Origin: Lachnospiraceae bacterium
Lineage (GTDB): Bacteria > Bacillota_A > Clostridia > Lachnospirales > Lachnospiraceae
NCBI GenBank assembly: GCA_017960415.1
Contig: JAGCZE010000225.1
Span: 1-8,154, forward strand
DNA length: 8,154 bases
Reading direction: 5' to 3'
This document shows positions 1 to 5,938 of the stretch, in pieces. Made by a program: the position numbers and the translations under genes. Each line of letters starts with the position of its first letter. Positions within the stretch are counted from its first letter, which is position 1. The notes below the pieces were generated by a model. That model searched no databases. It saw only the letters and a list, made by a program, of their open reading frames with translations, and was not told the origin of the DNA.

Positions 1-938
1 GAAGCACCGACCGTACAACGGGATGGTGGACACAGTTCTCAGATATCTGGGCTGTTCCCGAAGGTGAGGCAAGAAGTGTAAGCTTTACCAATTATACTGA
101 TGGTGCAGAGTCATGGAATAATTTTGTAGCAATCCTTCAGAATGTACCCGGCGGACATAGTGCGGATAATTATGAGGGATATACGGAATATGCAGTTGTA
201 CGTGCCGATAATTTCGGATGGGGTACAGGATATGATGCAGCTGTTGCCGAAACCGACTGGGATGTTATCAATGACCTGAAGAATGAGATCGACGGCGCAA
301 GAATAGATCTGACAGTATTTAATAACGGAACAACAGCGGATGTAGTATATACAGCTACTACAGTTGATGGAAAGATCTACCATCAGAAGTATACCGGAAT
401 TGCTACAGGCGGTGATCTGTACTTCTGCCTGAGCTGTGAAAAATCTTATCTGGTATTGGAATGCAATACTGTAGGAAAGATTGATAATACAACTCAATTC
501 TGGACAGAATTCTCTCAGGCTAAAGAAGTTGCCGAAGGAAAAACCGAATACTTCAGCTTTACAAATTCGACAAACGGGGAAACTACATGGAACAATTTTC
601 TTGTAGTTCTTCAGACAACACCTACCGGTCATTCTGCCAACACCGAGGGATATGCAGAGTATGCTGTAGTACGTGCGGATAATTTTGGATGGGGTGCAGG
701 ATATGATAATATCGCAGTTGCAGACACCGATTTTAACATCGATACTTTTGCCGCTGAAATGGATGGCGCAAACGTTCTGGTTGCGATAACTAATAATGGC
801 GCAACGGCAGATATTCACTGTACAATGACTACTCTGTCCGGAAAAGTCCTTTATCAGAATTACAACGGCATCGCAACAAACGGACCTCTTTATGCAGGAC
901 TTCTCTGCGAGGGTTCACACCTTGCGATTACGCAGTAA
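1..938 (+). CDS. 3' end of a secreted protein with two tandem beta-rich modules (partial, start outside window)
   Basis: Open reading frame entering from the left edge (first whole codon at base 3) and ending at TAA 936-938, so at least 311 residues. It consists of two copies of a module of about 155 residues, back to back, with the boundary near base 473. Both copies share WTxFS, WNNF, GHSA, the identical block EYAVVRADNFGWG, a DGA turn, NNGxTAD and GIAT. The composition, rich in aromatic residues, Asn, Gly and Thr with few charges, suggests an extracellular beta-sandwich. From memory, modules of this look occur at the ends of secreted glycoside hydrolases of rumen and gut bacteria, so a carbohydrate-binding role is plausible but unproven; any catalytic part would lie upstream of the window. 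No membrane anchor, sortase motif or dockerin follows the second module, which ends the protein. Coding status is firm; the function is not. Confidence 0.85.
   Translation, partial: STDRTTGWWTQFSDIWAVPEGEARSVSFTNYTDGAESWNNFVAILQNVPGGHSADNYEGYTEYAVVRADNFGWGTGYDAAVAETDWDVINDLKNEIDGARIDLTVFNNGTTADVVYTATTVDGKIYHQKYTGIATGGDLYFCLSCEKSYLVLECNTVGKIDNTTQFWTEFSQAKEVAEGKTEYFSFTNSTNGETTWNNFLVVLQTTPTGHSANTEGYAEYAVVRADNFGWGAGYDNIAVADTDFNIDTFAAEMDGANVLVAITNNGATADIHCTMTTLSGKVLYQNYNGIATNGPLYAGLLCEGSHLAITQ
3..935 (+). repeat. Tandem duplication of a ~155-residue protein module (copies ~3-473 and ~474-935)
   Basis: Hand alignment of the two modules gives roughly half identical residues with only one or two single-residue gaps. 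The best conserved block, EYAVVRADNFGWG, is identical in protein but differs at several third codon positions (for example GTT GTA against GTA GTA, TTC against TTT). The duplication is therefore old and kept by selection on the protein, not a recent DNA duplication. Confidence 0.85.
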
Positions 939-993
939 TTCAATTTGAACCGCAATACCCTTCGTAAGAAACGGTAACATTTCGGTTCTCGCA

Positions 994-1016
994 GGCATCA
1001 TGGTTTCCATGATGCC
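994..1016 (+). other. 10-bp perfect hairpin with 3-nt loop (hairpin A)
   Basis: GGCATCATGG (994-1003), loop TTT, CCATGATGCC (1007-1016) form a perfect stem. It lies 55 nt after the stop codon of the upstream gene. No T-run follows, so it is not a standard intrinsic terminator. Its right arm (1009-1016) is also the left arm base of the larger hairpin at 1009-1065, so the two structures exclude each other. Confidence 0.7.
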
Positions 1017-1065
1017 CTGCGCAAATGCAATCTCCCCGGGAGGCTGTATTTGCGCAGGGTATCAT
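1009..1065 (+). terminator. Very strong 25-bp hairpin downstream of the first gene; terminator or mRNA 3'-end stabiliser without a T-run
   Basis: Bases 1009-1034 pair with 1040-1065 with a single mismatch (A1030/C1044) and three G-U pairs (1014/1060, 1027/1047, 1031/1043); the loop is about 5 nt. The core CCCTGCGCAAAT / ATTTGCGCAGGG is perfect. The wobble pairs are G-T in + strand sense and would become C-A mismatches in the other sense, so the + strand transcript folds best. After the stem comes TATAAAG-like AT sequence rather than a T-run, so intrinsic termination is uncertain. Protection of the mRNA 3' end or a dispersed palindromic repeat are alternatives. Confidence 0.55.
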
Positions 1066-1118
1066 AAAGAACGCGGAGATATGTTTGTCAAGAAAAACGC
1101 AAATTGTTTCGGAATCAG

Positions 1119-1132
1119 ATTTACCGGTAAAT
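1119..1132. promoter_or_regulatory. 14-bp perfect palindrome ATTTACCGGTAAAT, candidate operator
   Basis: A perfect even palindrome centred on CCGG, 19 bp upstream of a promoter-like -35 box (1152). Operators with a central CG and flanking AT-rich half sites are typical of LacI/GalR-family sugar regulators. No such regulator is encoded in the window. The winged-helix regulator at 5939-6868 is another possible binder. The site is seen directly; its role is inference. Confidence 0.45.
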
Positions 1133-1151
1133 TCTCGGGAATAATCATTTA

Positions 1152-1181
1152 TTGGCATACATTAGGTATAGATATTATTAT
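1152..1181 (+). promoter_or_regulatory. Candidate sigma-70-type promoter for the GH43 operon
   Basis: TTGGCA (1152-1157, 5 of 6 to consensus), an 18-nt spacer, and TATTAT (1176-1181, 5 of 6). The predicted start would be near 1188, giving a leader of about 230 nt that contains the whole fold-back at 1217-1388 before the ATG at 1421. The surroundings are AT-rich, so chance matches are possible. Confidence 0.45.
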
Positions 1182-1216
1182 AGGCCAGCGGTCTTTGGAG
1201 TATGGTAAGGTTTTTT

Positions 1217-1388
1217 TGACTGATCGTGTTCAGCTATGACGGCGGTCGTGTGTCTGATGCGCAAACCCTGACCTGCCGCCGGTACTTTGCGACCGTATTA
1301 TGGTCGCTTATGTACCGTTGCGAGCAGGTCGGAGCGCGAGCGTGTTTGCGTACAGACACATGGGCGACGTCATAGCGTCACTCAGTCA
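1217..1388 (+). ncRNA. Unrecognised ~172-nt rod-like structured leader or fold-back element
   Basis: The stretch folds on itself along almost its full length. Stem 1: 1217-1223 with 1382-1388, extended by 1226-1228 with 1379-1381. Stem 2: 1233-1256 with 1353-1376, 22 pairs and two mismatches. A1257 bulges and the helix continues as 1258-1266 with 1344-1352. Stem 3: 1268-1276 with 1324-1332, extended by 1277-1279 with 1320-1322. Stem 4: 1280-1285 with 1312-1317. Stem 5: 1289-1294 with 1302-1307, closing a 7-nt loop. An 11-nt bulge (1333-1343) lies on the 3' side. In total about 65 pairs form. Four pairs are G-U in + strand sense (1246/1363, 1248/1361, 1259/1351, 1269/1331), favouring a + strand RNA. 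It is GC-rich against AT-rich flanks. It ends about 19 nt before the ribosome binding site of the next gene. A cis-regulatory leader, a separate small RNA, or a fold-back mobile element are all possible. I do not recognise the family. Confidence 0.7.
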
Positions 1389-1420
1389 GGAATCAAAATG
1401 AAAAAAGGGAGATAAGGAAA

Positions 1421-2431
1421 ATGAGCGAACAGGCAAGAAACGGCGTGATCACGGATTACAACAGACCATTTATTGAGCAGAGGGCCGATCCGTATATATA
1501 CAGGCATACTGACGGAAAATATTACTTTACGGCATCGGTGCCCGAATATGACAGGATTGCGCTGCGGTGTGCCGAACATATTACGGATCTTCCGGATGCT
1601 GAGGAAAAAACAATATGGAAGAAGCATGAGAGCGGGCAGATGAGCCGTCATATCTGGGCGCCCGAGTTGCATTATCTGAAGGGAAAGTGGTATATTTATT
1701 TCGCTGCCGGGGAAAGAGACGACAGGTGGAAGATCAGGCCGTTTGTACTGGAATGTACCGGTAACGATCCCATGAAGGATGAGTGGATCGAATGCGGAAA
1801 AATTCAGCGCAGCGATGATGATATCTACTCCTTTGAAGCATTTTCGCTCGATGCCACTATTTTCGAAAACAAGGGTGAGCTCTACTCCGTATGGGCCGAG
1901 AAGGTCAGTGTCGGGATACAGATATCGAACCTGTATATCGCAAGGATGGAAACTCCCACGAAGATGGCAACCGCGCAGGTACTGCTCACGACGCCCGATT
2001 ACGACTGGGAACGCGTCGATATCTGGGTTAATGAGGGGCCGGCTGTTTTGAAGCATAATGGACGAATTTTCCTTACATATTCGGCGAGCGCCACCGGCGA
2101 ATGCTACTGTATGGGCATGCTCAGCATTGATGAAAATGATGATATGCTCGATCCAAAAGCATGGAAGAAGGAACGCTATCCGGTACTGCGTTCTGACCGT
2201 GAGAAGGGCTTCTACGGACCCGGACATAACAGTTTTACGTATTTGGAGGACGGGACCCCGATATGTGTTTATCATGCGAGAACCTACAAAGATATTGTGG
2301 GAGATCCGCTGTATGATCCGAACCGCCATACGATGCTGATGAAGGTCGTATTTGATGGAAAGGGCTATCCGGTATTTGATTACCACAACGCGATTAAACC
2401 CGGCTGTGAAAGACTTGAAATGCTGGCTTGA
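1421..2431 (+). CDS. Cytosolic GH43 glycosidase, probable alpha-L-arabinofuranosidase or related exo-enzyme
   Basis: The 336-residue product is a single-domain five-bladed beta-propeller of glycoside hydrolase family 43, which are inverting enzymes acting on arabinose- or xylose-containing glycans. The three expected acids are visible: the general base Asp23 in RADPYIY, the pKa-modulating Asp144 in FSLDATIFE, and the general acid Glu205 in VNEGPAVL. GPGHNSF (His269) is the usual late active-site His motif, and HIWAPELHY (77-85) is the second-blade motif. There is no signal peptide or membrane segment, so it should act in the cytosol on imported oligosaccharides. The start is set by GGGAGA (1407-1412), 8 nt before ATG. 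It is the first gene of the likely operon and follows the structured leader at 1217-1388. Family assignment is secure. The exact substrate is not: arabinofuranosidase fits best, beta-xylosidase or galactofuranosidase are alternatives. Confidence 0.9.
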   Translation: MSEQARNGVITDYNRPFIEQRADPYIYRHTDGKYYFTASVPEYDRIALRCAEHITDLPDAEEKTIWKKHESGQMSRHIWAPELHYLKGKWYIYFAAGERDDRWKIRPFVLECTGNDPMKDEWIECGKIQRSDDDIYSFEAFSLDATIFENKGELYSVWAEKVSVGIQISNLYIARMETPTKMATAQVLLTTPDYDWERVDIWVNEGPAVLKHNGRIFLTYSASATGECYCMGMLSIDENDDMLDPKAWKKERYPVLRSDREKGFYGPGHNSFTYLEDGTPICVYHARTYKDIVGDPLYDPNRHTMLMKVVFDGKGYPVFDYHNAIKPGCERLEMLA

Positions 2432-2464
2432 AAATGGCTCAAATTATTATTTGGAGAAAAGAAT

Positions 2465-3250
2465 ATGAGGATCGGAAATTCAAATGACTCTGCGGCTGTA
2501 AAGGCTCAGTATGCTACATCGCAAGGCCTTGATACAAGAAGGGCTTTTCATGATAAATATTCGGTCAATAAGCAGGGTTATGTGAACTGGATGGTTTCCA
2601 ATTATGAATTTCGCGCGGGGATGAAGGTCCTTGAGATCGGCTGCGGAACAGGGAGCCTGTGGGCCGGACGAAGCGAAATGATCGAAAAATGCGAAAAGAT
2701 TGTTCTTACGGATATTTCCGAAGGAATGCTTGAAACCGCAAAAAAGAACATCGGAGAGCAAAGCAATATCGAATACCGTTATGCGGATATTCAGGAGCTC
2801 CCGTTTGATGATGATTCTTTTGATGCTGTTATCGCCAATTCGATGCTTTATCATGTTCCTGACCTTAATAAGGGGCTTCGCGAAGTGCGCAGGGTCTTGA
2901 AAGACGGCGGCGTATTTTACTGCGCGACCCTGGGAGAGAGGAACTTTACGGATGTACTTGCCGAATGGTTCAGATTGGCAGGTGAAGGGTTTAATCCCAA
3001 TCACAATTTCACGATGCAGAACGGCGGGGAAAAATTAGGAAAATACTTTGAAAATGTTAAGGCTTTATATTATGAGGACTCGCTTCATATAACCGAAGTC
3101 GAGGATCTGGTGGAATATCTCGGCAGCTTTGCGGCGTTTAAGGACGTTTGTGACCTGCCGGTGGAAATGATCAGGGAAACATTGACCGGACATATCGATA
3201 ATGGGGCAATAGATCTGCCCAAGGAGTACGGTATGTTCATCTGCAGATAG
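2465..3250 (+). CDS. Class I SAM-dependent methyltransferase (Methyltransf_11 type), substrate unknown
   Basis: The 261-residue protein has the Rossmann-fold methyltransferase signature. Motif I is KVLEIGCGTG (54-63), binding S-adenosylmethionine. The acidic residue ending strand 2 is Asp83 in LTDIS. The motif around ADIQELPF (106-113) is followed by FDAVIANSMLYHVPD (118-132), and RVLKDGGVF is the post-motif. The C-terminal part after about residue 160 would carry the substrate specificity and is not diagnostic. It is soluble, with no signal peptide. GGAG at 2453-2456 lies 8 nt before the ATG. The gap to the GH43 gene upstream is 33 nt, so the two are probably co-transcribed. Methyltransferases of this class act on small molecules, quinones, RNA or proteins. 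Nothing here ties it to sugar metabolism; methylated sugars or a toxic by-product are only guesses. Confidence 0.88.
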   Translation: MRIGNSNDSAAVKAQYATSQGLDTRRAFHDKYSVNKQGYVNWMVSNYEFRAGMKVLEIGCGTGSLWAGRSEMIEKCEKIVLTDISEGMLETAKKNIGEQSNIEYRYADIQELPFDDDSFDAVIANSMLYHVPDLNKGLREVRRVLKDGGVFYCATLGERNFTDVLAEWFRLAGEGFNPNHNFTMQNGGEKLGKYFENVKALYYEDSLHITEVEDLVEYLGSFAAFKDVCDLPVEMIRETLTGHIDNGAIDLPKEYGMFICR

Positions 3251-3275
3251 ATTTTTAAAGAAAAACAGGAGTTTT

Positions 3276-3280
3276 GGAGG
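3276..3280 (+). promoter_or_regulatory. Ribosome binding site GGAGG with long spacing for the surface GH43 gene
   Basis: GGAGG at 3276-3280 precedes the ATG at 3294 by 13 nt, longer than the common 6-9 nt. An AGGAG lies further upstream at 3267-3271. No other in-frame start lies between, and the product begins with a clear signal peptide, so the start is still well supported. Translation may be modest. Confidence 0.6.
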
Positions 3281-3293
3281 AAGTATCAACTCT

Positions 3294-5570
3294 ATGAGAA
3301 GGAAAAGATTTAAAAGAGTGATCGGAGCAGCGGCTGCGGCATTTATGGCGGTGTTTATATGTTTTACCCATACAATGGATGCATCAGCTGCTGAAAATAC
3401 AGGCTCTGTAACGGAATCAGACGGTATCAGCGCATATATCGTTACAGATAAGGCTGAGTATGAGGCAGGAGAAACCATCAGCTTTACTATTGTTGTAGAA
3501 AACAATAAATTGCACAGCTATACATCAAAAACAAAGCTCACCTATACCAATACTCCCGGTCTTGTTGAAACTTCAGAAGGAAGCATTCCGGCAGAGCTTG
3601 CCAAACTTGAGTACGGCTCAAAGGCGGAACTGAGCGGAACCCTGGTAGGTGATGCCTCGGTATTTCCTCCCTCAGAGAATAAAAGCGGTGTCAATGACGG
3701 TGGTAACGGTAACGGATCGAATGATTCCCACAGCAGGAGCAATTCGGCGATCATCATTGCCGTGATAGCGGCAGCAGGAGCTGTAGCCGCCTATTACATA
3801 CTTAAGGCACGCAGGAAGAAAGAAAAACAGTCAACCACCTATAACAGTTCAGAAAATAAAGACGGAAAAGCTGGAACAGAGAAAACAGCAGATGAAAAAA
3901 CAAAAACCGCAGAGGCTGGCAAAGGCGGAAATACCGCGGCCAAGGTACTTGCACTCATCCTTACGGGTTCATTGCTTGCATCTCTTATAGGGACCCCGGT
4001 GAAGGTACAGGCGGATGATTTTGAGACGATCACATTAAGGCCTTACATCAATGTGATCTACGGCGGACAGGAGGTTCTGATCAGGGCTATCATGGAATTG
4101 CATGCATATCAGGAGAGAGTGATCATACCGAAAGAACACAAGGTCAGCATAAAAGGCTTTACCTGCCACGATCCCTCTGTTTTTAAGGACAAAGACGGAA
4201 CCTATTATATCCTCGGAACCCATATCACAGGCGGAACCTCGAAGGATCTGATCAACTGGGTCGGCATGGATACCGCCCTCCGCGGAAGATTTTCGACGCA
4301 GACGATCGCCCGGATCCGCGAATGGAACAAGGATGAGAAGAGCGGTTCCTGGAACGGTTATCTGTGGGCTCCGGATGTTGTTTACAATCCGGTCCTCGAT
4401 AAATACTGCTATTACCTGTCGGCGAACGGTGATGACTGGAAGTCGAACATTGTCATGCTGACGGCGGATGCGCCCGACGGACCGTATGAATATGCCGGAT
4501 CGGTCGTTTACGGCGGATTCACGCAGTCTGATTTGGCAGAAACCGACCTGCCGAAGGTTCTCGGTACCGATGAGCTGCCAGAGCGTTATATTAAGAACGG
4601 CATCGCAAATAAAAAATGGGGTGACAAGTGGCCCAACTGCATCGATCCCTGCGTTTTCTACGATGATGACGGCAATCTGTGGATGACTTACGGTTCATGG
4701 TCGGGCGGTATCTTCATGCTGGCTCTTGATGAGAATACGGGACTGAGCGACTACAACGTGAGCTACGAAACCAATGAGCATTCCGATGCCTACTTCGGTA
4801 AGAAGATAGCCGGCGGATGGTACGTCTCGGGCGAAGGCTCATATATTCAGAAGATCGGTGACTGGTACTGGCTGTTCATGTCCTACGGCAATCTCGAAGC
4901 CAAGGGCGGCTACAATATCCGTGTATTCCGTTCAAAGACTCCTGATGGGGACTATGTTGACGAACTCGGCAATTCCGCTCTTTACGATAAATACATTTTC
5001 AATTATAATCAGAGTGTAGGCGTAAGAATGTTCGGAGGCTACAAATGGCGTACTTTCGCTCAGGGGCAGGTCGCTCAGGGACACAATTCGGCATTTGTCA
5101 ACGACGACGGAAGGGCATATATAGTTTATCATTCGAGAACCACCGACGGCAGTGAAGGGCATACGGTCAAGATCCATCAGCTGTTCCTGAACAAGGAGGG
5201 TTGGCTGGTAGCGGCACCTTATTATTTCGCGGAAGAAAAACTGCCCGATAAGGTTGATATGGCGGCATTTGCGGGTGTTTACGAGGTTATTGTGCATCAG
5301 CTCAATATTGATTACAAGAACCTTGATACCAACAAGCCCGAATATATCACGTTGAACGCCGACGGAACCATAACCGGGGCATATGAAGGAAGCTGGAACA
5401 TTGAAGACAACAGCCCTTACATAACACTCAGCTTCAACGGGGATACCTACAGCGGTGTGGCTTTGAAGCAATGTGTTGAGAATACTGATCTGGAAACGGA
5501 TGTATTTACGGCGCTCGGCCGGAATACACAGATCACAGTCTGGGGCAGCAAGACGCTTGTGCTGGAGTGA
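3294..5570 (+). CDS. Surface-anchored GH43 enzyme resembling endo-alpha-1,5-L-arabinanase, with a double-TM N-terminal anchor
   Basis: The product has 758 residues. In order: signal peptide (1-32, MRRKR start, cleavage after ASA likely); Ig-like beta domain (about 44-121); Asn/Gly/Ser linker (129-150); membrane segment 151-170 followed by RRKKEK; lysine-rich hydrophilic stretch 171-214; second hydrophobic segment 215-232 ending in a signal-peptide-like VQA/DD; short beta stretch (244-270); GH43 propeller (about 288-645); C-terminal beta domain (about 654-758) like the accessory domain of Abn2-type arabinanases. The catalytic set is present: base Asp293 in HDPSVF, Asp451 in CIDPCVF, acid Glu514 in SGEGSYI, and His597 in QGHNSAF. 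Spacing between them is close to that of endo-arabinanases. The predicted role is outer cleavage of arabinan while held at the membrane. Other GH43 activities (xylanolytic) cannot be excluded. It follows the methyltransferase gene by 43 nt. Confidence 0.88.
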   Translation: MRRKRFKRVIGAAAAAFMAVFICFTHTMDASAAENTGSVTESDGISAYIVTDKAEYEAGETISFTIVVENNKLHSYTSKTKLTYTNTPGLVETSEGSIPAELAKLEYGSKAELSGTLVGDASVFPPSENKSGVNDGGNGNGSNDSHSRSNSAIIIAVIAAAGAVAAYYILKARRKKEKQSTTYNSSENKDGKAGTEKTADEKTKTAEAGKGGNTAAKVLALILTGSLLASLIGTPVKVQADDFETITLRPYINVIYGGQEVLIRAIMELHAYQERVIIPKEHKVSIKGFTCHDPSVFKDKDGTYYILGTHITGGTSKDLINWVGMDTALRGRFSTQTIARIREWNKDEKSGSWNGYLWAPDVVYNPVLDKYCYYLSANGDDWKSNIVMLTADAPDGPYEYAGSVVYGGFTQSDLAETDLPKVLGTDELPERYIKNGIANKKWGDKWPNCIDPCVFYDDDGNLWMTYGSWSGGIFMLALDENTGLSDYNVSYETNEHSDAYFGKKIAGGWYVSGEGSYIQKIGDWYWLFMSYGNLEAKGGYNIRVFRSKTPDGDYVDELGNSALYDKYIFNYNQSVGVRMFGGYKWRTFAQGQVAQGHNSAFVNDDGRAYIVYHSRTTDGSEGHTVKIHQLFLNKEGWLVAAPYYFAEEKLPDKVDMAAFAGVYEVIVHQLNIDYKNLDTNKPEYITLNADGTITGAYEGSWNIEDNSPYITLSFNGDTYSGVALKQCVENTDLETDVFTALGRNTQITVWGSKTLVLE

Positions 5571-5595
5571 GTTTGGGAAAAAGGAGATACGGGAT

Positions 5596-5844
5596 ATGCA
5601 GGAAAAAAGATTCGATCCGCTGGAACTGATCAAGCAGATCCTTGTATTTCTGGCGATATCGGCAGTTGTATTTGTCTGGTGCATGCTCGTACAGCTGATC
5701 ATCAGCTTCGTGGCACTTTCATATATCACACTGAAGCTGAAGTGGATGATAATCATCTCTCTCGCGATCATGGTATTCGCGGATATCGCGTATATCATCG
5801 GGAAGGTGCAGAAAAAAAGAAAAGATGACCTGAAACTACGGTAG
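5596..5844 (+). CDS. Small two-helix membrane protein, unknown function
   Basis: An 82-residue protein with strong start evidence: AAGGAGA (5581-5587) lies 8 nt before ATG 5596, although the reading frame is open further upstream. It has a short hydrophilic N-terminus (MQEKRFDPLELIKQ), a long hydrophobic stretch about 15-45, a KLK turn (47-49), a second membrane helix about 50-69, and a basic tail (KVQKKRKDDLKLR). By the positive-inside rule both ends lie in the cytosol. It starts 25 nt after the surface GH43 gene, so it is probably in the same transcript. I do not recognise a family. A helper for membrane placement of the neighbouring enzyme is possible but only a guess from position. Confidence 0.75.
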   Translation: MQEKRFDPLELIKQILVFLAISAVVFVWCMLVQLIISFVALSYITLKLKWMIIISLAIMVFADIAYIIGKVQKKRKDDLKLR

Positions 5845-5849
5845 TTTTT
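5833..5849 (+). terminator. Weak hairpin plus T5 over the small gene's stop codon
   Basis: AAACTAC (5833-5839) and GTAGTTT (5841-5847) are inverted around G5840, with a run of five T at 5845-5849. With a realistic loop only about five A/T-rich pairs remain, so the structure is weak. It may cause partial termination before the regulator gene or nothing at all. Confidence 0.25.
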
Positions 5850-5875
5850 CAAAGTTGGAAAATGAAATAATTGAG

Positions 5876-5910
5876 GATCATAGAAGAAAGATCAAAGATC
5901 ATAGAAGAAA
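5876..5910. repeat. 21-nt spaced direct repeat GATCATAGAAGAAA, candidate operator of the regulator gene
   Basis: GATCATAGAAGAAA occurs at 5876-5889 and again, exactly, at 5897-5910. The 7 nt between (GATCAAA) starts with the same GATCA. The repeat period of 21 bp is two turns of the DNA helix, so bound proteins would sit on the same face. It lies 29-63 bp ahead of the start of the winged-helix regulator, which suggests autoregulation. A chance slippage duplication is the alternative. Confidence 0.5.
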
Positions 5911-5938
5911 TAAAGTAGCATTCAAATGAGGATATAGC

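Noticed and set aside
111..818. Long antisense reading frame over the duplicated module
   Set aside because: It mirrors the strongly coding + strand frame; the product is rich in Cys and Ile with no domain, and it has no ribosome binding site.
940..1239. Overlapping frames on both strands giving similar peptides with MPCAN and CICAG words
   Set aside because: The similarity arises because the DNA is palindromic at 994-1065; neither frame has a ribosome binding site.
1217..1388. Identification of the fold-back as 6S RNA, a riboswitch or a MITE
   Set aside because: It is rod-like as 6S RNA is, but has no clear central bubble and sits directly before a gene; no known riboswitch core was recognised; no target-site duplication is visible at its ends.
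1398..1415. Five-codon frame (MKKGR) just ahead of the GH43 start, possible leader peptide
   Set aside because: Too short, no separate ribosome binding site, and its codons overlap the ribosome binding site of the real gene.
1382..2386. 334-codon antisense frame over the first GH43 gene
   Set aside because: The + strand frame carries the full GH43 catalytic set; the antisense product has no recognisable motif.
4932..5852. 306-codon antisense frame over the end of the surface GH43 gene and the small gene
   Set aside because: It is a shadow of two well-supported + strand genes.
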